From: JBHGXV01 sp041920505
Lineage (GTDB): Bacteria > Bacillota > Bacilli > Brevibacillales > Brevibacillaceae
DNA: 51,111 nt
Assembly: GCA_041920505.1 (NCBI GenBank)
Contig: JBHGXV010000060.1
Location: 1-51,111, forward strand
Direction: 5' to 3'
Shown here piece by piece: positions 34,584 to 43,337 of the stretch. A program made the translations under genes and the position numbers. The notes beneath the pieces were generated by a model. The model searched no databases, was not told the origin of the DNA, and worked only from the letters and a program-made list of their open reading frames with translations. Every line of letters starts with the position of its first letter. Positions within the stretch are counted from its first letter, which is position 1.

Positions 34584-34617
34584 AAAGGGAATCGACTCGT
34601 TCGTCGATTCCCTTTGT
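34584..34617. terminator. Terminator between the small gene and yfkAB
   Basis: A perfect 13-pair stem AAAGGGAATCGAC and complement with loop TCGTTC is followed by TTGTTT. Confidence 0.85.
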
Positions 34618-34751
34618 TTATAAGGCGTACGGCGGGTTACGGCTGTGTCCGGCTGGGCAAAGCGAATCATCTCTTTCCCCATGCCGCCGCCCAACCGCCC
34701 GCCGATGCGGTCGGGGTCGTGAGCGGTGAGCCTGCCGGGTGTGCCGCTGGA

Positions 34752-35867
34752 TTATACCACGGCTGTTCGCTCTTTGAAGTTGACGTCCGGATAGTAGGTG
34801 TTGGCCACCAGCAGGTTGGGACCGGCGCACTTCGCCGCCGGACAGTAACAGTTGATCTCTTGGTTTAAAGGATGCGCCAGCCAGCGGGCGAACACGTCGT
34901 TCAGCCGGTCATGGCGCACATTGCCCAGCGGTTCGACGTCGCCGAAGTCGGTGACGATCACGTCGCCGGTGAAGACGTTGACGTTCAGGCGGCAACGGCC
35001 GTCGGGATCGTTGCGGACGGTGACGTTTTTCGCTTCGCGCAGCCGCCGGATCAGCTCGCGGTCTTCTGCAAGCGGACTGCAGGCGAAGAACGGGAGCGTG
35101 CCGAACAGCATCCACACGCGCTCGTCACGTTCGTCCAACAGCGCGTGAATCGCCTCGCGCAGCTCGTCGAGCGACAGCACCGGCAGATCACGGGCGAAGT
35201 CGCTCGCGTACATCGGGTGTACCTCGTGGCGGGAGCAACCGAGGTCGCGGATGATCCGGTTGATCTCCCCCAGCTTTTTGTGCGTGCGCCGATTGATCAT
35301 CGTTTCCGCGGAGACGAAGACGCCGGCCTTGGCCAGTTTTTCCGCGTTTTCCATCATCGTCCGATACAGGACTTCCGCCTGTTTGAGCGAAACCTGCTGC
35401 GGGCTTTTCGCGTAGACAATCTCATGGAGCTCCTCAGGGCTGGTCCAGTTCCAGGAGATGTGCATCACGTCTATGTAGGGCAGGATCGCTTCGTAGCGGG
35501 AATACGGCAACGTCAGATTGGAGTTGATCTGCGTGCGCAGCCCGCGCTCGCAGGCGTAGCGCAACAGCGGCAGGATGATCTGCGTCACCGTTCGTTCGCT
35601 GTACATCGGTTCGCCGCCTGTTATACTAAGGGTAAGCAAATCCGTGGCTTCGTCCAGACGGCTGAGCAGAAGTTCATGCGGCAGCGGCTCGTCGTCCTTT
35701 ATCCGTAACGTTTCGCCGACAGCACAGTGTTCGCAACGCAAGTTACACAAATTGGTCACCGTAAACTCGACGCTCGTCAGCCTGTACGCGGGCGGAGTCG
35801 CTTGAAACAGCGGCTCCCAGGGGTCGCGATCAGGCGTGATCGGTGTGGTGGGTACAAATCGTGTCAA
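34752..35867 (-). CDS. yfkAB: Radical SAM protein YfkAB
   Basis: A radical SAM protein of about 371 residues. The cluster motif C-x3-C-x2-C is in NLCNLRCEHC (about residues 41-48). The C-terminus carries the C-x-C-x4-C motif (CYCPAAKC) that defines the YfkAB family of Bacillales. Conserved GGEP (LSITGGEPMYSE) supports SAM binding. The reaction and the substrate are not established. I placed the start at TTG 35867, since GAGGAGG lies nine bases before it; an ATG six codons upstream overlaps this site. It is divergent from the DUF1385-like gene. Confidence 0.9.
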   Translation of the reverse strand: MTRFVPTTPITPDRDPWEPLFQATPPAYRLTSVEFTVTNLCNLRCEHCAVGETLRIKDDEPLPHELLLSRLDEATDLLTLSITGGEPMYSERTVTQIILPLLRYACERGLRTQINSNLTLPYSRYEAILPYIDVMHISWNWTSPEELHEIVYAKSPQQVSLKQAEVLYRTMMENAEKLAKAGVFVSAETMINRRTHKKLGEINRIIRDLGCSRHEVHPMYASDFARDLPVLSLDELREAIHALLDERDERVWMLFGTLPFFACSPLAEDRELIRRLREAKNVTVRNDPDGRCRLNVNVFTGDVIVTDFGDVEPLGNVRHDRLNDVFARWLAHPLNQEINCYCPAAKCAGPNLLVANTYYPDVNFKERTAVV

Positions 35868-35944
35868 TTGTGTAAACCTCCTCATTTGTTAACCCATTCC
35901 CATTGATTATAGCGGGAATGCGGGGAAAGGAAAAGATAAGCGAA

Positions 35945-36601
35945 ATGATAACAGGAATTTCTTTCGGGCGCGGTGTCTTTTTTCACAACCGGGAGGTACT
36001 GGCCTGCGCCGAAGTGAAAAACGGCGTGATTCACGTCTGGGCGGAGAACATGACGCTTGCCACCCTGTGGAAAATGTGGTGGCGGATTGTGTTTACGCTG
36101 CCGTGGACGTACCATCTGTTTCACCTGGCGTTGGTACTGTACTGCCTGTTTCCGGTGTTTGGCGCGTTTGACCCGTGGTGGCTTGTCGTCTACGCGGCCG
36201 GGTTTCACTTCGTCTTTCCGCGCCGCCTCAAGCAGTTTCACGGCGCGGAGCACAAGGTGTTCAGCTACGCGGGTGAAAAACGGCTGGAGGCGCTCGACGA
36301 GATCCGCCGGGCGTCGATCGTCAATAGCGGCTGTTCCACCAATGCAATCACCTATTTTTTCGTCGTGTTTCTCGCGGTGGTCTGGTTTCTGCCGCTGATG
36401 TGGAGCGTGCTGGCCGCCGGGGCGGGAATAGCGGCCGGTCTGTTGGGGGAACAATACGCTCGACCGTACATGAGACCGCTGTTTTGGTTGTCGGCCTGGC
36501 TGCAGCGGCACGTGACCACGCGGGAACCCGACCGACTGCATCTGGAGACCGCGATCCGCTCCTGGCGGATGTTTCAACACTATGCCCGAAGGACGATGTA
36601 A
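35945..36601 (+). CDS. DUF1385/YqhQ-like membrane protein
   Basis: A membrane protein of about 218 residues. It has two helical pairs and the key loop FHGAEHKVFSYAGEKRLEALDEIRRASIVNSGCSTNAI, matching the HGAEHK...CGT pattern of the DUF1385 (YqhQ) family, presumed metal-binding. Its final third has two more membrane segments. The function is unknown. The ATG at 35945 was chosen; AAAGGAAAAGA lies about 14 bases upstream, and other in-frame ATGs at 35903 and 35918 are possible. The next small membrane gene starts directly after its stop. Confidence 0.8.
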   Translation: MITGISFGRGVFFHNREVLACAEVKNGVIHVWAENMTLATLWKMWWRIVFTLPWTYHLFHLALVLYCLFPVFGAFDPWWLVVYAAGFHFVFPRRLKQFHGAEHKVFSYAGEKRLEALDEIRRASIVNSGCSTNAITYFFVVFLAVVWFLPLMWSVLAAGAGIAAGLLGEQYARPYMRPLFWLSAWLQRHVTTREPDRLHLETAIRSWRMFQHYARRTM

Positions 36602-36602
36602 G

Positions 36603-36866
36603 ATGCGCAAAAACCTGTACATCTACGGGATGATTGCCTGTGCCGGACTGTTTCTGTTGTTTCAATTTTTCGGAACCATGATTTACTCCGTCTCGCATCA
36701 ACAGAGCGGCAGAGAATTGTTTGACCTGGCCCTGGTGTCGGCCGGGCTGTTTCTCTTGCTGCAGGGGCTATGGCTGCATCAGGAAAAACGGGACTGGATC
36801 GCGCTCGTCTACTTCGGTTTGTGCGCCGTTTCCTTCGTCTATCTGCTGTTGTATCTGGGAGAATGA
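36603..36866 (+). CDS. Small membrane protein
   Basis: An 87-residue protein with three hydrophobic segments (MIACAGLFLLFQFFGTMIY, ALVSAGLFLLLQGLWL, LVYFGLCAVSFVYLLLYL) and short charged loops. The ATG lies one base after the stop of the DUF1385-like gene and is preceded by AAGGA, so it is translationally coupled with it. I recognise no family. Confidence 0.7.
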   Translation: MRKNLYIYGMIACAGLFLLFQFFGTMIYSVSHQQSGRELFDLALVSAGLFLLLQGLWLHQEKRDWIALVYFGLCAVSFVYLLLYLGE

Positions 36867-36903
36867 CAAAGGCAGGGATAAAGGTGGTTGTTTTAAAAAA
36901 CGA

Positions 36904-37299
36904 ATGGTTCCCATTCTTTTTACGGGATTACTTGCTGGAATTGTCCTGTTTCTGCTTTTCCGCTGGAATGAACCTAATGTAGGTGAATTGTCAGGTGACA
37001 GGATAAAAACCATTGTGATCGAAGACCTCGGGAATCAGAAAGTCATAAAGATAAGTAAAAAAGAGGATATACAGTATCTTATTTCCATGTTAGAAGTAGG
37101 CCAGTGGATGCCGATTTCCGAATGGAAGATACAATATGCGCCGAACCTATTTATAAAAATGGATGAAGATACGTTGATAGGGTTGTATGGGCTTGGAGAG
37201 CCTTATGCACAAGTAAAAATAGGGAAAAGGTATAAACATTATTCAGTCCCAACTCATTTATATGATGAAATAAACAGCTTCTTGCTTGGAATGAAATAA
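36904..37299 (+). CDS. Membrane-anchored hypothetical protein with AT-rich codons
   Basis: A 131-residue protein is predicted with an N-terminal membrane segment (VPILFTGLLAGIVLFLLF) and an extracytoplasmic alpha/beta domain of about 105 residues (VVIEDLGNQKVIKISKKEDIQYL...). Codon use is much more AT-rich than in the neighbours, which suggests recent acquisition. The start is poorly supported: no clear ribosome binding site lies close to ATG 36904, and AAAGGTGG is 18 bases away. I do not recognise the family. A terminator overlaps its stop. Confidence 0.65.
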   Translation: MVPILFTGLLAGIVLFLLFRWNEPNVGELSGDRIKTIVIEDLGNQKVIKISKKEDIQYLISMLEVGQWMPISEWKIQYAPNLFIKMDEDTLIGLYGLGEPYAQVKIGKRYKHYSVPTHLYDEINSFLLGMK

Positions 37300-37336
37300 G
37301 CTGACGCCAGTCGAACAGAGGCGTCAGCTTTCATTT
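37298..37336 (+). terminator. Terminator after the AT-rich membrane gene
   Basis: AAGCTGACGCC (37298-37308) pairs with GGCGTCAGCTT (37320-37330), followed by TCATTTTC. Confidence 0.85.
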
Positions 37337-37371
37337 TCGGATTTTTTCATGTATTGTGTGTGCGAATACGG

Positions 37372-37704
37372 TTATTTGTTTTCCTTGGTGGCGGCGAAGA
37401 ACGGGTTGGCGGCGACAAAGGTGTTGAACGAGGACTGGACCAGTTGCTGCACGTTCTTTTGGAAATCGGCGTGCAATTCGCGAGTTTCCTTTACGAACGC
37501 TTCCAGCTTTTCCAGGTTGGCCTTGCGCGCTTCCTCGGACTGGTCGAGCAGATCTTTTAGCTGCGACTGGGTTTGTTGTTGCAGGTAGCTGACGAAACCG
37601 GCGGCGGTCAACGCGGTGTTGAAGATCGCTTCATTGGCCGCCTGAAACACCTGGAATGCCGCTTGCAAAAACTGTTCTTGCGCTTCGAGGGTGGGTTGGC
37701 TCAT
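37372..37704 (-). CDS. Phasin-like amphipathic helical protein
   Basis: A 110-residue all-helical, Gln/Ala/Phe-rich protein with no signal or membrane segment. The segments LEAQEQFLQAAFQVFQAANEAIF and LKDLLDQSEEARKANLEKLEAFVKETRELHADFQKNVQQL form long amphipathic helices with coiled-coil spacing. This fits granule-associated phasins or similar surface-coating proteins, but no phaC or phaR is near, so the assignment is only a suggestion. AAAAGGAGG precedes the ATG at ideal spacing, suggesting high expression. Confidence 0.6.
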   Translation of the reverse strand: MSQPTLEAQEQFLQAAFQVFQAANEAIFNTALTAAGFVSYLQQQTQSQLKDLLDQSEEARKANLEKLEAFVKETRELHADFQKNVQQLVQSSFNTFVAANPFFAATKENK

Positions 37705-37832
37705 GGGAAGACCTCCTTTTGATCGTCATCTGCTCAGGGGTGAGATGAGCAGATATCATTGAATAATCCCTATGTGTAATTTACACCTATATGGTGTTTG
37801 GTGTCAATGGCTTTTTGATGAACATTTTATTC

Positions 37833-37861
37833 TTGAACGTTCGCTCATTCCTCTGTAGAAT
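37833..37861 (+). promoter_or_regulatory. Sigma-A promoter of the cobalamin-uptake operon
   Basis: TTGAAC (37833-37838) and TAGAAT (37856-37861) are separated by exactly 17 bases. The start would lie about 25 bases before the riboswitch. Confidence 0.75.
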
Positions 37862-37890
37862 GTGAAAGAGACAACCACATGAGGAAATTC

Positions 37891-38060
37891 GCCTTGGTGA
37901 CAGCAAACGCTGTTGAAAAGGGAAAGTGGTGCAAATCCACTGCAGCCCCCGCTACTGTAAGCGTGTACGGGTTCCGCACGATGCCACTGGCACACGGCCG
38001 GGAAGGCGTGGAATCCGGTTTGATCCGCGAGCCAGGAGACCTGCCAAGCGCGAAATGAGC
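37891..38060 (+). ncRNA. Cobalamin (B12) riboswitch
   Basis: The conserved blocks of the adenosylcobalamin-type riboswitch appear in order: GGTG near the 5' end (37896), AAAAGGGAA (37916-37924), GTGCAAATCCACTGCAGCCCC (the core), GCTACTGTAAGCG, and the B12 box GAGCCAGGAGACCTGCC (38030-38046). With the intrinsic terminator downstream, cobalamin should stop transcription of the whole operon. The ligand could be adenosyl-, methyl- or hydroxocobalamin; the sequence does not tell. Confidence 0.95.
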
Positions 38061-38160
38061 CTGCTTTTGCGGTGTGGACAAAAGAGGGCGTGTACTCGGG
38101 CGTTCGTATCGACGCATCCGGATGGCGATCCGCGCACGAGTGCTGTTCGCAAGACGGCCA

Positions 38161-38190
38161 CCCCTTTTTCCCCGCGAAAAAGGGGTTTTT
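38161..38190 (+). terminator. Riboswitch-linked intrinsic terminator
   Basis: CCCCTTTTTC and GAAAAAGGGG form a perfect ten-pair stem with a five-base loop, followed by five T residues. It lies 115 bases downstream of the B12 box and 43 bases before the first start codon. Cobalamin binding presumably favours this stem. Confidence 0.85.
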
Positions 38191-38233
38191 CTCTTGTGGC
38201 ACCATCATACATTACATAAAGGAGAGGGGTACT

Positions 38234-39562
38234 TTGTCACAATCGGCAGCACATCCGTGGAAACAACGGGTCTCATGGGTACTGATCTTCAGTCTGTTCC
38301 TTTCTTCGCTAATCGTGCCGCAACAGACACGGGCGGCGAACGACCTGGACGAACAGGTTTCTCTGTCGTTGGAAAAAGCGGTGAAATACTTCTACAAATC
38401 GAACAAGGCGTATGCGTTCGACAGTTTCGACTGGGAACTGATCGGCCTGCCCGCTGCCGGAGAGCAGTTGGATGCGAGCAAGTGGCAGGACCAGAGCGGG
38501 CACACCGCGTTCGATTATTGGGCGGGCCAGGTAAAAGAGGAGAGCGATCCGGGCAAGCTGGCCAGACTGGCGATCGGCTTGATGAAAAACGGTTATGACC
38601 CGACCCGTTTCAACGGCGTCGACCTGCTCAAGAAGATCGCCGACAGCCAGGAAGCGAGCGGGCGCATCGGCGACGACACCTACACGATTTTCAACCACGC
38701 CCTGGCGATCATCGCGCTGGAGATGTACGGCTACAGCTACGACCGTGACAAGGCGGCGGCGTACCTGTTAAAACGCTACGCCGACTACCCGACGATTGAC
38801 GACGAGGCGTTTGCCCTGAATGCGCTTCTGTTCCTGGAAGACATCGACGGGACGGAACAGGCCAAGGAGGCGATCGTGAACGACCTGACGGCCAAACAAA
38901 AGGCGAACGGGGCGTTTGAGGCGTGGGGCAGCGACAGCCCCGACTCGACGATTGAAGCGCTGATCGGGCTGACCAGCGCCGGTGTGGACGTGCTGGACGC
39001 GCCGTGGGACAAGAGCATAAGCTACGTATTGTCCAACCAGGTGGCCGACGGCGGTTTCCAAAGCCCGTGGTCTGAAGGGCAATCCAGCTCGTTTACCACG
39101 GAAAAGGCGCTGATCGCGCTGGCCGCGATCAACCAGGGCACGACGGTGTACGAACGTCTTTCCGACGAGGAGAAACAGGCGCTCAATCCGTACATCCCGC
39201 CCGTCGATTTGTCCGATCAGGTGAAGGTGTATGACGGTCTCGCCAACCTGTTGAAAGGCAACGCGGTGAAACAGTCGGGCAACGGTTTTGCCATCTCCGG
39301 CAGGCAGTTGGTCGTACGGGCCAACGTGCAGGAGCTCTCCAGGGACGACAAGCCGATCGCCATCCTGGTGAAGGCGATGAAGGGCAATCAAGTGGTGGAC
39401 GTGGCGGCCGTGGAAGCCTCGTCGAGCGCCACCCGGCAACTGATCGCCGATCTCAGCCTCACGAGCGGCACGTATACGGTGGAGATCAACTACTGGTACG
39501 GGCTGTCCAGCAATCCGGAAGTGGCCAAAGACAGTCTGACGTTCAGCGTCACGGTAAAGTAG
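38234..39562 (+). CDS. Secreted alpha/alpha-toroid (prenyltransferase/squalene-cyclase-like repeat) protein, putative corrinoid-binding A-type subunit
   Basis: A 442-residue protein. The signal peptide (WVLIFSLFLSSLIVPQQTRA, cleavage near residue 35) exports it. Residues about 40-340 contain repeated helix pairs with motifs such as DSFDWELIGLPAAG, FNHALAIIALEMYG, EAFALNALLFLED and VADGGFQSPW, which are typical of alpha6/alpha6 barrels. This is the fold of the N-terminal domain of mammalian intrinsic factor and transcobalamin. A C-terminal Ig-like beta domain (about 357-442) follows. The start is TTG 38234, correctly spaced from AAAGGAG. It is the first gene after the cobalamin riboswitch, so a B12-capture role is a strong inference; catalytic residues of true cyclases are not evident. 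Confidence 0.85.
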   Translation: MSQSAAHPWKQRVSWVLIFSLFLSSLIVPQQTRAANDLDEQVSLSLEKAVKYFYKSNKAYAFDSFDWELIGLPAAGEQLDASKWQDQSGHTAFDYWAGQVKEESDPGKLARLAIGLMKNGYDPTRFNGVDLLKKIADSQEASGRIGDDTYTIFNHALAIIALEMYGYSYDRDKAAAYLLKRYADYPTIDDEAFALNALLFLEDIDGTEQAKEAIVNDLTAKQKANGAFEAWGSDSPDSTIEALIGLTSAGVDVLDAPWDKSISYVLSNQVADGGFQSPWSEGQSSSFTTEKALIALAAINQGTTVYERLSDEEKQALNPYIPPVDLSDQVKVYDGLANLLKGNAVKQSGNGFAISGRQLVVRANVQELSRDDKPIAILVKAMKGNQVVDVAAVEASSSATRQLIADLSLTSGTYTVEINYWYGLSSNPEVAKDSLTFSVTVK

Positions 39563-39572
39563 GTGGCGCGTC

Positions 39573-41738
39573 ATGAACATCAAGCATTGGCTATTGCGAT
39601 GGATGGTGCTCGTCCTGCTGGTGACGGGCACGGTATGGATACCTCAACCGGGTGCGGCGGCGGAGGCTGGCGCACAGATTCACGCCAATGAGACGGACGG
39701 GACGGTGTCGATCAGCGGACAGACATCCCCGGACGACCCGGCGCGCGTGCCTCTGCTGGTGACGGACGCGCTGGGGCAAACCTTGTACTTCCAGGATGTG
39801 CCGGGAGGCGGCCAGTCGTTTGCGGTCGCGTTTCGCCCGCCGGCGTGGACGGCTGTCGGGACGGCGGTGGCGACGCTGTACGCGTCGACGCCGGTCAGCG
39901 ATTCGTTTGCCATCAGCGCTGATTCCGGCACCGTGAAGAAAAAAATCGACGTCACCATTCGCATCGTCGGCTACGACGGAGAGGAGATCGTGCCCCGGCT
40001 TCCGCTGAGTATCAAGGCGGGCGGTTCGGTGTTCGATCTGCTGAAGTACGCGGCGGAAGTGAAAGAATTCGACTACGAGTACGACGATCCCGAGGGTGAT
40101 GGCCACGATATCTACATTAAGAGCATCGACGGACTGGCCGAGTTCGACAAGGGGCCGGGCAGCGGCTGGGTGTACAAGGTGAACGGCAAGGGGCCGCAGA
40201 TGCCGATCGACCGCTATGAGCTGGAAGACGGCGACGACGTGGAGTTTTTGTACACGACCGACTTCGGCGCGTCTGAAGACGTCGGCCCCGATCCGAGAAA
40301 CGGCCGCATCCTTACGAGTGGAAGCGACGTGACCGAACTGGATCGGGCCTATGCCCAACTGGCTGACGCGGACAGCGCCGAGAAGATCGCCGATGTGGTC
40401 GAGGCGTTGCTTGTGGCACTGTCCGAGTACGAATTGGACAAACAGCGCACGCATCTGCCGCAAGTGGCGGAATTTTTCCAGGCGGCGTACGAACAGGCGG
40501 CTCTTGTGCCTGTAAGTGACGCCAAGCGGGAGGGCGACGCCCTCGTGCAGGAGGTGTCGGCTTCTGACGTCCGTGATTTGCTGGCGGAACAGGCGGAGTT
40601 GCGCGATCGGCTGACGTCGCTTCTGGCTGACTCGACGTTGTACAAACCGTTGCTTGCGCAGTTGAAGCCGACGCTGCTCGCGGCGTTTGCCAAAAAGGGA
40701 GACACCTCGTCGTGGCAGGTGCGGCTGACGCCCGAAGCGTGGAATGTGTTGGCGGACTCGCGGGTGCGACTCGGCGTCGTGCGCGATGACTGGCGGGTCA
40801 ATCTGGTGCCCGTAGCCCAGGCCAAGGCGGGGGCGGAGCAGGTGAGCTTCTCGTTTGGCGTCTACAGCGACCGCGAGCAGACCGACCAACTGGCGGAGTG
40901 GCCGTCGGCAGGGGCTGAGGCACCGGTGCCGCTCAGCGCCACTTACCGGTTTCATGCGTCCCGGCCGGAGCTTGCCCGCGGGCTTGCCGAGTGGCCGTTG
41001 ACCGGAACGAAAGAGACCCAGATGTGGCCGACGCTCTACACGCGCAAGACCGGGCAGGCGGCATGGGAGGCCGTACCTGTCCTGGTGCGTGTCGACGGCG
41101 ATCGGCTGACATGTCCAATCCCTCTGGATGGCGACGCGGTGGTGATCGGCGTCACGTCCGAATTTGACGACGTGCGGTCGGCCACGAAAACGAGGGACTG
41201 GGTCAAAGAGCCGGTGGCGGCACTGGCGGCGATGGGGATCGTCAAGGGGACGGCCCCAAGGACGTTTGACCTTGACAAACCGATTACCCGTGCCGAATTT
41301 CTGGCGATGTTGCTGCGGATGAAAGCTGCGGTAGCGGCAGGGGCCGGGCAGACAGGCGAGGTGCGGTTTGTCGACGTGCCTGCCGACCGTTGGTATACGC
41401 CGGTCGTACGCGAGGCTGTGGCCCGAGGGTGGGCGAAAGGCCGGAACGACGGACGCTTTGCTCCGCTTGAGCGGGTCAGTCGGGCGGAGGCGGCAGTGCT
41501 CCTGGGGCGCGCGGCCAGCTCGGCGCACGAAACGCTCGCGGCACAGACATCCGCGTTCAGGGACGACAAGGCGATTCCGGCGTGGGCGCGACAGGCCGTC
41601 GGCGCGGCTGTCGCCAACGGCTGGCTCGCGGGACGGACGGACGGGCGGTTTGACCCGCTGGCCGGGATGACTCGTGCGGAAGCGGCGGCCGCCTTGTACC
41701 GGTATTGGAAACAGGAACAAACACAACAGGACGAGTAG
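39573..41738 (+). CDS. Secreted DUF4430 protein with three S-layer homology repeats, putative corrinoid-binding B-type subunit
   Basis: A 721-residue secreted protein. The signal peptide ends near residue 29 (PGAAA). An N-terminal beta domain is followed by a DUF4430 domain (about 126-231: VTIRIVGYDGEEIVPRLPLSI to GSGWVYKVNG to DGDDVEFLYTTDFG), which is the fold of the C-terminal transcobalamin/intrinsic-factor domain. A helical linker region (about 240-370) and another beta segment follow. Three SLH repeats close the protein (about 543, 598 and 662 onward; each has the TRAE or SRAE motif). It should bind secondary cell-wall polymer and hold the DUF4430 domain at the wall surface. Ten bases separate it from the preceding gene. 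Confidence 0.88.
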   Translation: MNIKHWLLRWMVLVLLVTGTVWIPQPGAAAEAGAQIHANETDGTVSISGQTSPDDPARVPLLVTDALGQTLYFQDVPGGGQSFAVAFRPPAWTAVGTAVATLYASTPVSDSFAISADSGTVKKKIDVTIRIVGYDGEEIVPRLPLSIKAGGSVFDLLKYAAEVKEFDYEYDDPEGDGHDIYIKSIDGLAEFDKGPGSGWVYKVNGKGPQMPIDRYELEDGDDVEFLYTTDFGASEDVGPDPRNGRILTSGSDVTELDRAYAQLADADSAEKIADVVEALLVALSEYELDKQRTHLPQVAEFFQAAYEQAALVPVSDAKREGDALVQEVSASDVRDLLAEQAELRDRLTSLLADSTLYKPLLAQLKPTLLAAFAKKGDTSSWQVRLTPEAWNVLADSRVRLGVVRDDWRVNLVPVAQAKAGAEQVSFSFGVYSDREQTDQLAEWPSAGAEAPVPLSATYRFHASRPELARGLAEWPLTGTKETQMWPTLYTRKTGQAAWEAVPVLVRVDGDRLTCPIPLDGDAVVIGVTSEFDDVRSATKTRDWVKEPVAALAAMGIVKGTAPRTFDLDKPITRAEFLAMLLRMKAAVAAGAGQTGEVRFVDVPADRWYTPVVREAVARGWAKGRNDGRFAPLERVSRAEAAVLLGRAASSAHETLAAQTSAFRDDKAIPAWARQAVGAAVANGWLAGRTDGRFDPLAGMTRAEAAAALYRYWKQEQTQQDE

Positions 41739-41810
41739 GGCGGGATATTCCGGCCTACTTTTCCCTTTTGCGGAAATGAACACACGACACAGGAAAAAGG
41801 GGGAGTATCG

Positions 41811-43325
41811 ATGAATATCAGACGGATCACGGCCGGATGGCTGGCGCTGTGGCTGCTGCTTGTCGCGGCCTTGCCGACTGCGGCGGCGGGCGGGACGGAC
41901 CCGGGGGAGTCGACAGCCCGGGCGATCGCGGCCCTCAACCAGCAGTACCAGGCGAAAAAAGCGGCCGCTCTGGACGATTGGACACTGATCGGCCTGGCTC
42001 TTTCCGGCGAATCGCTCCGATCTGCGAAGTGGGGAAACACCGACTGGCAGAGCGAGCTGGCGACGCGGCTTGGGAAGTTGGACGAGCGGAAGACGACGGA
42101 TTACGCGCGGTTCACGCTCACTTTGCTGGCGATGGGACTTGACCCGAGCCAGTTTGGCGGCGTCAACCTGATCCAGAAGCTGAAACAGGCGCAACTGCCC
42201 AACGGCAAGTTCGCCGACAGCATCGACGGACAAGGGCAAAGCCTGATCAACGCCCATGACTGGAGCATCATCGCGCTGTACGCGGCCGGCGAACAAGTCC
42301 CGAAAGCCAAGCTGGCCACTTCCTGGCTCAAGGCGCGGCAATTGCCCGACGGCGGCTTCCAGTACGCCACCGACGGAAAAGAGGGCGGTGTCGATATGAC
42401 GGCGATGAGCTTGCTGGCGATGAAAGCCCTGGGGCTGGAGAAGACGGATGAATCGGTCGCCAAGGCGTTTGCCTTTTTGCGTCAGGCCCAGACGGCAAGC
42501 GGCGGCTTCGCCGAGGGCGGGGTGGACAACGCCGAGTCGGCGGCCAACGTGATTTGTGCCCTGATCGCCTGGGGCGAAGACCCGCGGACCTGGGGCGCGG
42601 CCCAGGTGCCGCTTGTCGATCATCTGCTGTCCTTTCAAAAAGCGGACGGGATGTTCAGTCACACCAGAGGGGGGAGCGGCAATCGGATCGCTACGGCGCA
42701 GTCGCTGCTGGCGCTGGCGGATCTTTCGAGCGGCTCGTCCTACCTGACGCGGCTTCGGGAGGCGGCGGGTGTGCGCAAACTGGCAAGGTTACATGACCTC
42801 TCCCCGGCGTACTGGGCGTATCCGGAGTTTTCATATTTGGTAAAAAATGGTTATCTACAAGGGGTGAGCGCCGACTCGATGCAGCCGGAGGCGCCGGTGA
42901 CCCGTGCGCAGTTCGCTGCCTTGTTGCTGCGCGCCATCGGGGAAGAGCCCAACGCCCGCGCGCAAGGCGTGTTTGCCGACGTGCCCGCGCGTGACTGGAG
43001 CGCGCCGGTGGCGGAAAAAGCGGCGGCACTCAGGCTGATGCAAGGCAGCGGCAAACAGTTCCGGCCGAACGACCGGATCACGCAGGAAGAGGCGGCCACC
43101 ATCGCTTTTCGCGTCGCCCAACGGTACGGCTGGACGAAAACGTATGCGGCCGAAGGGGTCGACGTGGCGTGGGATACCGTCAGCACGTGGGCCAAGGACG
43201 GGGTGAAGGACCTTCAAGCCCGCCATCTGCTGGGGGGCACGGCGGACAAAACGTTCCGGCCGAAAGCGGCGATGACCCGTGCGGAAGCGGCGGTATTGTT
43301 ATACCGGTTGTTGCAGACGCGATAA
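41811..43325 (+). CDS. Secreted alpha/alpha-toroid protein with three S-layer homology repeats
   Basis: A 504-residue secreted protein. The signal peptide (GWLALWLLLVAALPTAAA) is cleaved near residue 25. Residues about 30-310 carry prenyltransferase/terpene-cyclase-like repeats (DDWTLIGLALSGES, LPNGKFADS, LPDGGFQYAT, ASGGFAEGG) and resemble the first gene of the operon; the Pro/Gly-Gly-Phe turns are stronger here. Three SLH repeats follow (about 330, 386 and 450 onward; VTRAQFAALL, ITQEEAATIAF, MTRAEAAVLLY). It is a wall-anchored A-type subunit. GGGGGAG precedes ATG 41811. The 72-base upstream gap is the longest within the operon. Confidence 0.88.
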   Translation: MNIRRITAGWLALWLLLVAALPTAAAGGTDPGESTARAIAALNQQYQAKKAAALDDWTLIGLALSGESLRSAKWGNTDWQSELATRLGKLDERKTTDYARFTLTLLAMGLDPSQFGGVNLIQKLKQAQLPNGKFADSIDGQGQSLINAHDWSIIALYAAGEQVPKAKLATSWLKARQLPDGGFQYATDGKEGGVDMTAMSLLAMKALGLEKTDESVAKAFAFLRQAQTASGGFAEGGVDNAESAANVICALIAWGEDPRTWGAAQVPLVDHLLSFQKADGMFSHTRGGSGNRIATAQSLLALADLSSGSSYLTRLREAAGVRKLARLHDLSPAYWAYPEFSYLVKNGYLQGVSADSMQPEAPVTRAQFAALLLRAIGEEPNARAQGVFADVPARDWSAPVAEKAAALRLMQGSGKQFRPNDRITQEEAATIAFRVAQRYGWTKTYAAEGVDVAWDTVSTWAKDGVKDLQARHLLGGTADKTFRPKAAMTRAEAAVLLYRLLQTR

Positions 43326-43337
43326 GGAGGAAAGCGG

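Noticed and set aside
37926..38219. Short frames within the riboswitch leader
   Set aside because: They cover the cobalamin aptamer and the terminator, which have clear RNA function and no suitable ribosome binding sites.
39591..42662. Very long open frame (over 1000 codons) on the minus strand opposite the SLH genes
   Set aside because: It lies antisense to clearly recognisable signal-peptide, DUF4430 and SLH coding sequence. The lack of stops follows from GC-rich codon bias, and its translation is Arg/Pro/Gln-rich with no domain.
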